DNA of 64,000 nt from Boesenbergia rotunda (Eukaryota > Streptophyta > Magnoliopsida > Zingiberales > Zingiberaceae), in assembly GCA_024364735.1 (NCBI GenBank), contig JAGFNQ010005245.1, forward strand, positions 284,646 through 348,645, read 5' to 3'. Both the position numbers and the translations under genes were made by a program. The notes under the pieces are model-generated. The model was given only the letters and a program-made list of their open reading frames with translations, was not told the DNA's origin and did not search any database. Of the stretch, positions 22,870-34,509 are shown one piece after another (positions within the stretch are counted from its first letter, which is position 1; each line of letters starts with the position of its first letter).

Positions 22870-23365
22870 ATTTAGATATGCTTTCAAGCATTCTGTTCAT
22901 CTAACCTCGATTAAGGTATACATTCTAGCATTCTGTGGGTTACAAAATAGACTAATATACAGTGAAATTGGGTATCAGATAAGTCAGAATGTGATGTAAC
23001 TTTGATGGAAATCAGTAATTGAATAATATGCTTCTATGAAATACAATATACATCATTTGAATTATTATACCATTTAATGATACATTCACTTATTTAATCT
23101 TCTACCAGAGTTAATCTAGCTATTCATTAAGAGCAAATCTTTTATTTTTATTTTTTCCATTGCCGTTCCATGCATTTATCTTATTATCCTCAACTCTGCT
23201 ATTTTACTGTCTTCTTCTTTTAGATCCACCACGATAACTTTCTAGGAGCTCTATGATAAGATTTTTTTTTTCAGTAAAGATAATATTTAAATTCTTCCTC
23301 TTTTTCCTCCCAATCAGCCTTGTTATCAATATTTAGCCATAAATATCTTGTTAAATAAATGGCAT
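22870..23365. other. Intergenic DNA, nothing recognised
   Basis: AT-rich spacer between the SINE and the next hAT-like element. Confidence 0.5.
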
Positions 23366-24142
23366 GAACTTAACAATGTTGTAAAAATCGGGCTAGACGC
23401 CGCCTAGGCGCCAATGGGCCCCCAGCCGCTCCGAATTTGTGCAAATCGGCAGGGTTATGGCGGGAGGCCGCCTAGGCGGCCTAGGCGCCCAGGCCATTTT
23501 TTTTAATTTTTTAAAGAAAATTTGATATAAAAAATATAGAAAAGGTGGGATATGCATTGGATAGGCATATGCATATTAGTTGTTCTTGGATATTTATTTG
23601 ATTAAATAGCTGCGTTGGATAGGTAAGGAGTTTTACAATATCAGTTGTTGAAAAATTAAAGGTACACTTAGTTGGCCTGGGGATGTACTTTTTGACGTGA
23701 GCATTGGTGCATGGACTGGTGTTCTTCCAAACTACTTGATGAACAACCATCAATTTCACCTTGATATTCATAATGAGCAAGATCATATCAGCAAGTTTAT
23801 ATCTTTGAGGAAGATGTTAAGCATTTTCACACGGTCAGTTTAAACACTTTAAGCTTCTTGTCATTTTGAATTATCTGATTAAGTTCAGAGGAAGTATTAC
23901 TATTATTTTGTTACTAATCCACTATAATCTATTTTTAATTGGTTGGTATATACCTATTTTATTATATTTTTAGTAGGCGAAATAATAGAAATATCTTAAA
24001 CTAAGGGTCCAAAGGAGAAGCATACATTTATTCATAATACCATTAACTGGACTCCTTATAAACAGTAAAAACGCCTAGGCCGCCTAGGCGGTGGTTCTCT
24101 GCCCGGCTACCGCCTAGCGATTTTTACAACCTTGGAACTTAA
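23366..24142. mobile_element. Non-autonomous hAT element, 761 bp, TSD GAACTTAA
   Basis: The 8-mer GAACTTAA lies at 23366-23373 and 24135-24142. The element 23374-24134 begins CAATGTTGTAAAAATCG and ends, read inward, CAAGGTTGTAAAAATCG, so the terminal inverted repeats differ at one of 17 bases. Subterminal DNA on both sides is rich in CGCCTAGGCG/GCCGCCTAGGCGGC palindromes. The middle is AT-rich and carries no transposase. TSD length and end sequence place it in the hAT superfamily. Confidence 0.85.
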
Positions 24143-24702
24143 TTTAGTTTTCAAATAAATCTGTTGCAATGCTTATCCTCCTCTCAATGAACCTTACCCA
24201 AACTTTTATGATGTCACTAATGTCACTTTTATTCTTATAAAGGAATATTAAGAAAATTTTTCATTTCTCAGACATTTTCTTAATTTTAAAAATAATCAAA
24301 GAATTTAGTCATGATAAACACTTTCAAATCTCAATAGGTGCCCATAGCATATCAGGAATAAAGATTCACTACACCCTCCTAAGTTTAGTCTAAGTAGGAA
24401 CAAAAAATGGTCAAATTGCCAAAGCTCAGATATATTTGTGTTTACAAGTTACAACCCTCCAAAACTAAAGACAAGAATTGATAAATGATAACTATTTACA
24501 CTAGGTTGTAAAACGAGTAGCGTTTTGAAGGTCATTCCATGTTCCCAAGTACAAAGAAAGGACAAAGGTTCTTTTTTTGTAGTACATAATGATCATCCGA
24601 AGAGTCAAACATTCTCTCTTTCATCTACTGCACACCAAAATTCACCAAAAAAAAATGGCAAAATCTCAACTTTGTAGCAGACCGAACAAAGATCATAAGA
24701 AC
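24143..24702. other. 3' flank of the methyltransferase gene
   Basis: Contains the probable 3' UTR of the minus-strand gene (near 24600-24702). No other feature recognised. Confidence 0.45.
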
Positions 24703-25812
24703 TCAGTACACAAATGGAATTAGCCTATATCTGACCTTGTTCATGTAGTTTTCATACCTCTCCCCAAAGGACTCCAACATAAGCTCTTCCTCCAAATCCG
24801 CCTTCCGCCCATAGTAAACCGCACAAACGGCACAAAGGAACAACAAGCTGAGTGGTGCCCTCAAAGTAATGCAATGCACCGCGAACAGAAGCATTGTAGA
24901 AGCGTATATGGGATGCCTCACCCACCTGTAAGGACCGAACTGCACCACCTCTATTGGCACCGCCACCTTCTCCGAGTACTTGGCCAGATAAAGAACAGAA
25001 TGGTAACGCATGAATAAAGTCATCAGGATGAGAACCCAGATCCCGGCATTGACCCACCCACCAGGGATTAAGTGCAACTCCGGCCCCTCATACGCAGCAA
25101 GCCAGTGCCCAACCAAGACGAGGACGGAGAAACCAACCTGGAAGGGGCGGGGGAGGCGGACGTCCCACTTGGAGTCGTGAGAGCGAGGGTAGAGGTCTCC
25201 ATAGAGGCGCCGGCGAACGGACGACTCGAAGAAGAAGAAATATTGGTAGACAAAGAAGAGCAAAATGGGCCAGCCCTCGAGGAATCCATTGAAGTGAGCC
25301 GGGGGCACGACGGTGAGCCAGGCAACGGCGGCAGTAACGACGACGATCTGCTGAAAGGGAGAGGCGAGGCCGAGAGAGTGAAGCCGGGCGCAGTGAAGGC
25401 CGTAGAAGCCGAAGGCTACGGCGGAGATCCAGGGCCAGAAGATCCAGGACCAGCTGAAATAGGTCCAGAAGAAAGGGTCGAGGAGGAGAGCGACGGCCTT
25501 CTTGGCCACGACGAGAGCGAGGGCAAGGACGGCGGACCACTTGCAGATGGCGAGCGGGGTAATTCGGTCGACATCGAGTGGGGGAAGAGGAAGAGGGAGT
25601 GAGCGGGCTTTGGGAGCGGGCGCAAGGTGTTTGTGGTTAGGCCTGAGAGAGAGGTGGACGGGGAAAGGAAGGGAGACGGAGAGGGAGGAAGAGGGAAACT
25701 CGGGATTTAGGTGACGGCGGAGGGACGGCAGGGCTCGAGGTTTCAGGCGAGGAGGAGCGGCAACGCCGGCGACAGTGGAAGGGAAGTGGAGGAATCGGAC
25801 GGCGGCTTCCAT
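24703..25812 (-). CDS. ICMT/PEMT-like membrane methyltransferase, probably plastid-targeted
   Basis: Single exon, 369 aa. Residues 1 to about 75 are rich in Ser, Pro, Arg and Leu and poor in acidic residues, like a plastid transit peptide. Several hydrophobic membrane segments follow (about 88-110, 113-135, 155-200, 228-245, 258-275, 305-335). The C-terminal part has the hallmark of the ICMT/phospholipid methyltransferase fold: GPYRWVRHPIYAS (293-305), then an acidic EE pair at 341-342 and FGERYENYMNKV with a final IP (residues about 349-365). Family enzymes use S-adenosylmethionine to methylate isoprenylcysteine or phosphatidylethanolamine-type lipids at membranes; the substrate of this one cannot be read from sequence. 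The start is the first ATG of the frame, with GC-rich coding DNA typical of monocot first exons. No lesions seen. It is flanked by repeats and has no obvious gene partner. Confidence 0.85.
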   Translation of the reverse strand: MEAAVRFLHFPSTVAGVAAPPRLKPRALPSLRRHLNPEFPSSSLSVSLPFPVHLSLRPNHKHLAPAPKARSLPLPLPPLDVDRITPLAICKWSAVLALALVVAKKAVALLLDPFFWTYFSWSWIFWPWISAVAFGFYGLHCARLHSLGLASPFQQIVVVTAAVAWLTVVPPAHFNGFLEGWPILLFFVYQYFFFFESSVRRRLYGDLYPRSHDSKWDVRLPRPFQVGFSVLVLVGHWLAAYEGPELHLIPGGWVNAGIWVLILMTLFMRYHSVLYLAKYSEKVAVPIEVVQFGPYRWVRHPIYASTMLLFAVHCITLRAPLSLLFLCAVCAVYYGRKADLEEELMLESFGERYENYMNKVRYRLIPFVY

Positions 25813-28207
25813 GACGACGCGACAGATACTGATGAGTTGATACGGTCCGGTCCCGGTAAATTGGCAGCCCTTATTGGGCCAAACTCAAGGCCCAACCGTG
25901 TGCATCGAGGATTTTTATTTCATGAAAGCTAATATTATTTTACGTTAAATTAAACATTGTTAAGTCGACAAAAAAATTATTAAAAAATAAGTGCTAATAT
26001 TATTTAATAAAAACTAATATTATTTTACGTTTGTTTGATATTGAGGAAATTGTGACCAATATTATATAAATTTAGCCAAATTTATTATAATATTATTGGA
26101 TAAATTTTATAAAAAATATATTTTTATGAAAAAGTATGAAGCGTGCTTTAATATTTTAAAATATAAAATAATAAAAATAAGAACTTTTATTTTAAAAATA
26201 AAACAGTAGCAGTGTAAACCCAAATTCTGATTTGCAGCAGATCCTCCTGTTGTCGCGTGGGTCCCGCTGCATCGTCAAACCACGTCGACCCATATGGTGT
26301 AACTATTGTGGTGAGCCGAACCTTGTTCGGCTTCGGCTTCGGCTTCGACTTCGACTGCTTCGACTTCAAGCCAAGCAAATATATAATAGTGACTCATAAA
26401 AGTTTCTTTTTAGGTCGTCCATTATTAGAATTCATTAATTTACAAGAAGGAAACAAGTATTTTCAATTTATAATAGTAGATAATTGTTAATTAATAAATA
26501 ATAATTTTTCCAACTGAAACCAATAACAAAGATCCTATTTGTCTTTTTTTTTAAATAAAAAAATCTTTAATTAAATTGGGAAAGATGATGTGTTACACGA
26601 CACATATATTGGAAATACAATATATAAAAGTTTAGAAAGAAACTCTCCCTTCTCATCTCACTCTAGAATTCTTAATGAAGAGGGTATCTGAAAGTAAGTA
26701 GGTTGTGAGGCTTGTGTCGAAGCATAGTGCTCTGGGTTCTCCCTAGTGACTTAGTCAAGATTTTAGATCAGGAAGGGTAATCTTTAAAAATTTTAAATAT
26801 ATGTGTAGATCAATTTTTATCATTCAAAAACCTAAATTTCGAATTGAAGAAATTAAAAAAAAAATCTAAAATTTTGACTTTAGCCCTTAGTTCTAGTCAA
26901 AATAATAATATTATCTATGACTCAAAATTGAATAATCATTTATAATTTCACTTCCTCATAATATTTAACATTTCTATATATAAGACTTTCATTCCGATTT
27001 AAATAACCATCTTAATTTGCAACCTAACAAAATAAAATTTATAATAATTTTTTTCATTCACATTATATTCAAGGGTGTTCTTTCTTTACTCAGGATTACT
27101 AGGATACTCAATCGAGTCAACATCAAGAAGTGGTGCCCTATATGAAGTAGGTTGATTTTGCATTTTCTTAAAATACTCAACATTATTATTTCACCTAATT
27201 TATCATTGGCATAATCATCTAATTTAATTATTATCTTTTTTTAACAATTCAAAAATAAACAACAAACAAATAACATACACGGCTAGTAAACAAAAACATA
27301 AATATATAAAAAAATTAATATTATATATCTTTCGAACACTTAAATTCATAATCGAAAGAGTTCAAACAAGAAAAATTCACCTTAGTCAAAAAGTGTTTGC
27401 TATGGAATGTTGGTGAAACGACAATGGTAGCACTGACAGCAAACGATAGCGGCACTGATAGTAATAAATTGCGACAACAATGATGTGGGTGATAATGGCA
27501 ACGACGTGCGATGGAGGATTTTGAGGGTCAGATTAGGGTTAGGGAAAAAAAGTAAAAAGACGATTAGAAGAGTTAAAAGAAAATACGAGAGAGAGAAAAA
27601 GAGAGAGGGGGGAAGAAGAAGAGAGACAAAATAAAACACGGAGAGAAAGAAAAAAAACACAAAAGCCCCACGTAGTTACGCCCCTAGTTCTCCTCTTCTC
27701 CTTCAACGGGTGGCTGCTGGACGGAGCGAGATGGTGTTGTGGATAGCTAAGGTGAACCCACAAGCAGGTTAGTAGGAGAGAGTGGGACCTACTGCTCGTC
27801 TCAACTAAAGGCCCAGTGCACTATCTCATCTCTATGTTGTCTCAACTCTCGTGTGTGGTCTGCTGCGATGAGCAAGGATAGTGCACCAGTATGCAATGTG
27901 GGACTAGTGTGTCAGCATCATAATTGATGATCTTTGCCAATGTGCAGTGGTATGTGGTGCGGTTTGGAGAGTGGTGTAGAGGTGTGGAGTGAGCTGGAGG
28001 AATGACATTATGAAATGGTGTTGCGCTCTCTAGCAAACTCACTAGCTTCTTCCATAGCTCCGATAAGCCCAAGCTCCCGCTCAAGTAAATTCGAATTCAA
28101 CCTCTCTTGGGTATTGTGTCCACTAGATTGGGGTGCAGCTTGTTGTAGGTGAAGCTTGACTGCAAGATCCCTATCAGTGTCAAAGGTAGCAATTGGTATA
28201 GGAGGCT
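25813..28207. other. Intergenic DNA with simple repeats
   Basis: 25930-26210 is AT-rich with a repeated taatattattttacgtt phrase. 26330-26372 is a TTCGGC/TTCGAC hexamer repeat. 27540-27660 is a purine-rich (GA) run. 27842-28084 (minus) is an 80-codon frame that I cannot assign. No gene is called. Confidence 0.5.
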
Positions 28208-29180
28208 TGTATTAGGATCGAAGAGAATTTAGATATCTTCATAATAGTATGATATTATACACTTTGGGCCTAACCCCTCATGGTTTTACTCTTCGTCTCT
28301 ACCCAAAATGTCTTATACAAATGGAGATATCTTTCCTTAATAAGCCTATGATCTTTTTCATATGTTTTCAATATGAGACTATGTTTGCAACTTTGCATCC
28401 CTAACAATCTCCTCTTAAATGAAGGACCACAGGGTCTTCTCAAGCGGAAAGTCTATCTGTTTGCCTTTTATCCTCGACCCACCAAGTCTTTCTACTTCTC
28501 GGTCCACCCAACCTACTAGGACTTCCTTATCTAGCTGCAACTAGGACTTCCTGCCTAGTGTCTGGTCCTCTTGATCCAGACACAGGAGCCCCCACTTCCT
28601 TTGTTCAAGGTCAATATTCCACTCACTTGGATCGATTAGACCATAACTTTTATGCATAGTCAACGATTAGACCTTTTGACAGTCCGGACTTTGATACCAA
28701 TTGTTAGAATCAAAGAAAATATAGATATCTCCATAATGGTATGATATTGTCCACTTTGAGCATAAGCCCTCATGATTTTGCTCTTGGGCTCTACCTAAAG
28801 GCCTCATACCAATGGAGCTTGACGTTAATGAATTAATAATATAATTCCATGGTGATTTTTCATTAAGTGGATTTTTTTTTCATGTTCAAATTCTTGGTAA
28901 TTATTAGAAATAAAAAATAGCCCATGAAGCTTATTTATCCAAACTATTTTCATGGACTTTTCTTTTGAAGTAATTAAATGATTCATGGTTGTATATAAAT
29001 AGAATTTATTTATTTTTCCACGATATGTGCCATTCAAAAGAGGATCATATGATTTTGGTAAGTATTCTTGTTTATTCTCATCATTGCATAATCTAGTCCT
29101 TTATCTTTCCCTTACAAGTCCATAATCTTTTCCATATGTTTTCAATGTGGAACTATGTTTGTAACCTTGCATCCCCAATA
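28208..29180 (-). mobile_element. TRIM-like small LTR element, minus strand, interrupted
   Basis: Two related LTRs of about 200 bases flank a short non-coding interior: 28208-28406, and 28702 to about 29180. The second is split by foreign DNA of about 275 bases (about 28820-29095). Read on the minus strand the LTRs start TGTTAGGG-type. CTTTGATACCAA at about 28690-28700 is the reverse complement of a TGGTATCAGAG-type tRNA-Met primer site next to the 5' LTR. A purine-rich tract (minus strand of about 28407-28416) adjoins the other LTR. Short LTRs, PBS, PPT and no coding capacity define terminal-repeat retrotransposons in miniature. A second copy in plus orientation is at 30625-31313. Confidence 0.7.
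28820..29095. other. Insertion inside the TRIM 5' LTR
   Basis: This stretch has no counterpart in the partner LTR (28208-28406), whose sequence continues from ..caatggag directly to ..ctttccttaataag. It is AT-rich. I found no inverted ends or target duplication and recognise no family. Confidence 0.5.
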
Positions 29181-29410
29181 GCTTACCTTGCCATTATAGA
29201 ACAATAAGATCTGCAAGGATTTGTCATGTCAGAAAGTGACAAGCTCTAGCATGGCCAAGAAAAAGAAAGTCATTGGTCAAAGTAGTTACCAAGGCCAACC
29301 AATGGAAGCTACAAGTCAACAAGGGATGTTCTTGCAGCAGGTGTGTCAAATAGCAGTGCATAACCACACTAAACGTCACTCCAGTTGCTAATGATCTAGG
29401 CAGCGTTACT

Positions 29411-30181
29411 CATCCACCTGCCCTAGATGCTCATGCAACATGTGGTGAAATTGCTAACTCACCTCATGGTGATGATCATACTAGTGCTGAGACAACATTT
29501 GCAATAGTGGCCAAGGGGCAACCAACATCAACAAGGGAGAAACAACATAATTGAGATTGCTGAACCTACTAAGTAAAGCACTCCTTGGGAAAACCTCTTC
29601 AAGGACAATCGTAAGGCAAGCACGATGGCTCAAGTACAATAGTTTAAGCACAAAGGGGAATGATTGAAATTTGATTTTGATGATATTGACACAGTGAAAC
29701 ACTCCATGGGATTATGTCTTGTAGGATATTTCACGGGGTGGAATCTGGGCAAAGATGGAGTTGTGGTGATCACGGATCGATGGTGAAACACTCCATTGTG
29801 ATTGATCATCCACCTGCCCTAGATGATCATGCAACATGTGGTGAAATTGCTAACTCACCTCAAGGTGATGATCATACTAGTGCTGAGACAACATTTGCAA
29901 TGGTGGCCAAGGGGTAACCAACATCAACAAGGGAGAAACAACATAATTGAGATTGCTGAACCTACTAAGTAAAGCACTCCTTGGGCAAACCTCTTCAAGG
30001 ACAATCGTAAGGCAAGCACGATAGCTCAAGTACAATAGTTTAAGCACAAAGGGGAATGATTGAAATTTGATTTTGATGATATTGACACGGTGAAACACTC
30101 CATGGGATTATGTCTTGTAGGATATTTCACGGGGTGGAATCTGGGCAAAGATGGAGTTGTGCTGATCACGGATCGATGGTG
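29411..30181 (+). repeat. 396-bp tandem duplication inside LINE ORF1
   Basis: The block starting catccacctgccctagatg occurs at 29411 and again at 29807, a period of 396. The two copies stay nearly identical by eye to gatcgatggtga (29784 and 30180), with a handful of single differences. They repeat the ORF1 stretch before the DUF4283 core. High identity suggests a duplication later than most of the LINE's decay. Confidence 0.9.
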
Positions 30182-30624
30182 AGTGGCCTACAGATTCTAC
30201 ATGCACAAGAGTGGTTGAACCGCCTTCCATTTTAATAGTGCACAAGACTGGGACAAGATACTAGCTGGAAGGCCTTATTTCTCATTTTAAATCTTGTTGT
30301 TATTAAAACTTATGCAGAGCTATTTTCTATTCAACTAGGATGGGCGCTACACTCTAACTTGGATACAAATTTACAGATTGTCTCCTGACTGTTGGACCTT
30401 GAAAAAACTCAGCATGATTGATTTTGAGGTTGGTCAACCATTGTATATAAACAAACTAACTTGTAAAGGGAAAGATTTGTGTTCGCACGACTACTTGTAG
30501 AAGTGGATGTTGAGGGGGGGGGGGGGCAAAGTGGATGTTGTGCCATGTAATTGGACTTAATGATACATTATGAGGAGCGGCAACAATATTATGTTGACTG
30601 TAGTTGGATCAATCATAAGCAAGG

Positions 30625-31313
30625 TGTTGGGGTTGTAAGGTTGTAAACATAGTCCCACATTAAAAATACACGGGAAAGATCTTGAGCTTATAAAAGAAAA
30701 ATATCTCTATTGGTATGAGATTTTTTGGGTAGAAGTCCAAGAGCAAAACCATGAGAGCTTAGACCCAAAGTGGACAATATCATACCATTGTGAAGATATC
30801 TAAATTTCTTTGGTCATAACAATTGATATTAGAGTTTGGACTGCTAGAAGGTCTAATCATCGACTATGAATAAGAGTTATGGTCTAACTGACCCATGTGG
30901 CTTAAACCTTGAACAAAGAAAGTGTGAACTCCCGTATCTTGATCAAGAGGACCAGACATCAGACAGAGAAGTCCTAGTTGTAGTTAGGCAATGAAGTCCT
31001 AGTAGGTCGGATGGACTGAGGGATAGAAAGTCCTAATGGGTTGAGAATCAGACATTAAAAGGAAAGACTTTCAGCTTGAGGGGGTCTGTTGTTCTTTGTT
31101 TGAGGGGGAGGGGGATTGTTGGAGTTGTAAGATTGCAAATATAATCCCACATTGAAAACATATGAAAAATATCATGGGCTTATAAGAGAAAAATATCTCC
31201 ATGGACATGAGGCCTTTTGGATAGATACCCAAGAATAAAACCATGAAGGCTTAGACCCAAAGTAGCAATGTTATACCATTGTTGAGATATCTGAATTTCT
31301 TTTGGTCCTAACA
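30625..31313 (+). mobile_element. TRIM-like element, complete, inserted in LINE ORF1
   Basis: LTRs at 30625-30821 and 31117-31313, both starting TGTTGG and ending TAACA, are clearly homologous (about 197 bases each). The interior is about 295 bases. TTGATATTAGAGT at about 30823-30835, directly after the left LTR, is a mutated tRNA-Met primer site. GAGGGGGAGGGGGA (31102-31115) directly before the right LTR is the polypurine tract. There is no coding capacity. The bases flanking the two ends (CAAGG left, CCCGT right) do not match, so the target duplication is lost or the ends have recombined. It is homologous to the minus-strand element at 28208-29180. Confidence 0.85.
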
Positions 31314-32972
31314 CCCGTGCACTAGGCGCTCTCGGTCGGCCAGACGATGGTACCATTCTCGACAAAGGCAATGGAGCATGACAACAAGTTCACAAATGAC
31401 AGATGGTAGAGTAAAGCTAGTATAGGGCAAGTCAGCCGTGGAGGGAAACCAGATACTCATGTTGATTGTAACCCTTGTGCCCATAGTAGTGTGAGTGCAT
31501 CCAGCAGAAGCTCAACAACCTACTGGCAACTAACACATAGTGCAGAAGGCACTAGTGCAATAACTAAACCAGTGCAACATAGTAACAAGCCAGTACAACA
31601 AGGCACTCAACATTCGGTGCAAGCGCTGCCAATGCAAACACATGTATTGGAAGAGCAAACAAATTTCATGAACACACAATAATAACCTATTAGGGCAGTA
31701 CCTGCAGCAGGAGTGAGAGCTAACCAGACCATATCATCCATTGATTCTTCTAAGTAGAGCGGGTTTGGAAGCGCTTAAGTGGAAACTTCCTCATCAACAT
31801 TCAGTAGTAGATCAGAGGTGCAGTTTATAGCAAAATAGAGTAGCAGACAATTACATGTGAGAGTAGCCCAAGCAGCCAACCGATGAAGATTGCCTCATGG
31901 AACATAAGGGCCTATCACATACCCATTAAACAAAAGGGGAAGGGGGGGGGGGTGCAATATCTCCTCAAACATATAGACATCAATGTGATTGGACTACTAG
32001 AGACTAAGCTTAACAAGGGTGCATTGGATACCATCATTCAGTGGCGATTCCTAGGTATGGGCATGACAAACAATTTTCTTTTTTTTACCAGGTAGAGGAT
32101 ACTAATCACCTTTGTATATAGACTTCACTCAATTATCACTCAGCGACCATTATGTCGATTGTTGGAAGAGCTAGGAGCGGGCCTTATCGAGCCTTGTCTG
32201 ATCACTGGAGATGTCAATGCCTTACTATCAACAAATGCAAAGTTGGTGCGCAACCAAACTATGAGTTACAAGACCTTGAACAGCTCATACATAGTTGTGC
32301 ACTGATAGACTTGCAATCCATCAGCTACTTCTTGACTTGGATGAATAGTATAATCTCTTGCAAATTGGATCGTGATTTAGTTAACTCTAATGGTTGATGG
32401 CAGATTTTAATGATTTTACAAAATTTCTACCACCGAGATTTTTATCTGATCATTTATGCTGCATTGTCTCCCTCCTTGGAGGGGGAGGCGCACTGCAAAT
32501 GCGATGACCGTTCAAGTTCTTTAATATGTGGACATTGCACCAACATATCAATACATGGTTGTAGAAGCATGAATGGATCTGATTCTTGTCACCGATCAGT
32601 TCATTCTAAAAGCCAAGCTAACCAGATTAAACCCAAAGTTGTGAGCATTGAACCAATAGCATTTCCACCACATCTCGCAACAATCCATCATGCCAAGGAG
32701 GCTTTGGAGGTTGCTCAAGGAGTGCTACTGGCGACGACGCATGGGGGAGGGGGATCCCTTGGCAAGTTACGCTCAACTGCGCAATCGTGAAATCAGGCTT
32801 GTAGAGGCAAAGAAGTCATACCAACAAAGAGTCAAATGCACATTTTTTTAAGAAAGGTGACAAATGCACATGATTCTTTCATAACATGGTAAAGCAAAAC
32901 AACAAACGTTATTCTATTGTGGCCATCATGAAGTCCTCGGGTGAGCACACGACAAATTTTGAAAAGGTTGTC

Positions 32973-33286
32973 TGTAGCGGCCCTGCCTCTATGGTCCCCG
33001 CAGGCAACCCTCTAGGCTGGCGACCCTACTGTCTTCCCACCCCTGGCAGTAGTGGGTTTTTGCCTTCCCCAGAATTCGAACTCTAGACCTCCAGGCAAAG
33101 TATTAAAGTTTCTGAATCCTGGTACCAAGTGAGCTGGTACCAGGATTCAGGAACTTTAGTACTTAGCCTGGAGGTCTAGAGTTCGAATCCTAGGGAAGAC
33201 AAAAACCCACTGCCAGGGGTGGGAAGACCGTAGGGTCGCCGGCCTAGAGGATTGCCTGCGGGGACCATAGAGGCGGGGCCGCTACA
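32973..33286. mobile_element. 314-bp foldback element made of two inverted SINE-like arms
   Basis: Left arm 32973-33127 and right arm 33135-33286 are near-perfect reverse complements around a 7-base spacer. The ends read TGTAGCGGCC and GGCCGCTACA. Each arm contains GTTCGAAT(T/C)C within ggtctagagttcgaa, which fits a Pol III B box. An A-box-like stretch (tagcctgg) lies upstream of it, and an identical tcctggtacca block meets at the centre. So each arm looks like a tRNA-derived SINE, joined head to head. It interrupts the LINE ORF2 between its MKSSGEHTT segment and AEFVTHFQNLL-type segment. Confidence 0.8.
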
Positions 33287-34189
33287 TAAAAAGGCACTAC
33301 ATTATCGCCGAGTTTGTAACCCACTTCCAAAATCTATTGGGTTGCATGGCGCACTGTGAGGGGATGGACAGTGAGCACCTCACTGGACATCGACTTACAG
33401 ATACCTAACGACAGGAACTCATCAAATCGGCCACTCTAGAAAAAATTTGAATTGAGGTGTTTGATATAGGGAGCAATAAGGTGTCGGGTCTGGACGGTTA
33501 TGGGGTAAATTTTTTTACCTTAGCATAGGACACAATTGGACCTAATTTCTAATAGGATGTGTATGAATTCTTCTTGACAGGGCGGTTGCTCATACAATGG
33601 AGCCATATGCTCATTGCTTTGGTTCCAAAATCTGAGCACTCACCTCAGGTGATGGATATATATCTAGTCAATATCCCGCTATACAATCATATACCAAGCA
33701 ATTTTGAAGATCTTAGGCTACAAATTAGCCAATGTTATGGACAATTTACTTGACCCAACACATGCAGCCTTTGTGTGTGACCACTCCATCACCGAAAACA
33801 TATACTTAGCATAGAAATTATTCTGGAAGTATGCTAAAAAAAGAATATCCCTGCATTGTGTCTCAAAGTGGACCTACAAAAGGCTTTTGACACGGTGTAT
33901 TGGGGATTCTTACAACCAACATTGGCTAGTTATGGCTTTCCCCACTAATTCCATGTGTGTATCAATGAATGTGTCACTACAATCTCATGTTTTGTAAGCC
34001 TCAGTGGCGGATTGCATGGATTCTTTCATGGCCAGCGCAGACTTCGCCAAGGTGACCACTTGTCTGCCAGTGTTTTTTTGTTTATGTGGCCTTTTCATAC
34101 CTCACTACATATGATTATGCTTACTCTAATACTAATTTGTTAAGCCTTTCTTACCATTGACATAAACTACTTAAGCCCAAGACAATAAT

Positions 34190-34509
34190 AACTCATTCAT
34201 CACAAATGGAATATCATATCTTTCTCATCTATTTTCCTTTCTTTATTATTTTTTATTTGCTCACTCACCCTCCTTTCTCCTCTCAGCAAAGATTGTGTTT
34301 TGAAGAGTTGATTATTAAATGGATGATGGTACCATCATTTTTTTCTTTCTCTTATTTCCTATTTGTTTGTTGTCCCTCCTTCCTCCTCTAAGTAATGATT
34401 GCACTTTGAAGAGTTGATTGTCAAATGTTAGAGTTATGCACTTAGATAATGTCTTCTTTCTTCATACTCTCTCTCCCTTTTTCCTTGTTCTTTCTCCCCT
34501 CCCTCTTCC
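34190..34509. repeat. Degenerate tandem repeat of about 115 bp, cut by an LTR
   Basis: Three CT-rich units, two of them ending in tgaagagttgatt(a/g)t(t/c)aaatg (near 34300 and 34410), follow the LINE relic. The third stops where the LTR starts at 34510. Confidence 0.6.

Larger units (their letters stand above)
29251..34140 (+). mobile_element. Decayed L1-type LINE (ORF1 with DUF4283, endonuclease, RT)
   Basis: Plus-strand relic. ORF1 opens MAKKKKVIGQSS at 29251. A DUF4283-like region (VKHSMGLCLVGYF type, then WDKILAGRPYF and LSPDCWTLKKLSMI) spans about 30060-30510 in shifting frames, followed by a zinc-knuckle-like C/H stretch that runs into the TRIM at 30625. ORF2 begins MKIASWNIRAYHIP at 31883, the AP-endonuclease start, with GLLETKLNKG near 31995. 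RT blocks are GSNKVSGLDGYGVNFF (about 33470-33520), LIALVPKSEHSPQVMD (about 33613-33660), LKVDLQKAFDTVYWGFL (about 33860-33910) and RRLRQGDHLSASVF (about 34040-34080). Frameshifts, stops, a tandem duplication and two insertions (TRIM, foldback) make it inactive. The order and motifs are of the plant L1 clade. The 3' end is approximate. Confidence 0.88.

Noticed and set aside
25072..25602. 176-codon plus-strand open frame
   Set aside because: Antisense to the methyltransferase coding sequence; open because of GC-rich codon use, with charged low-complexity product.
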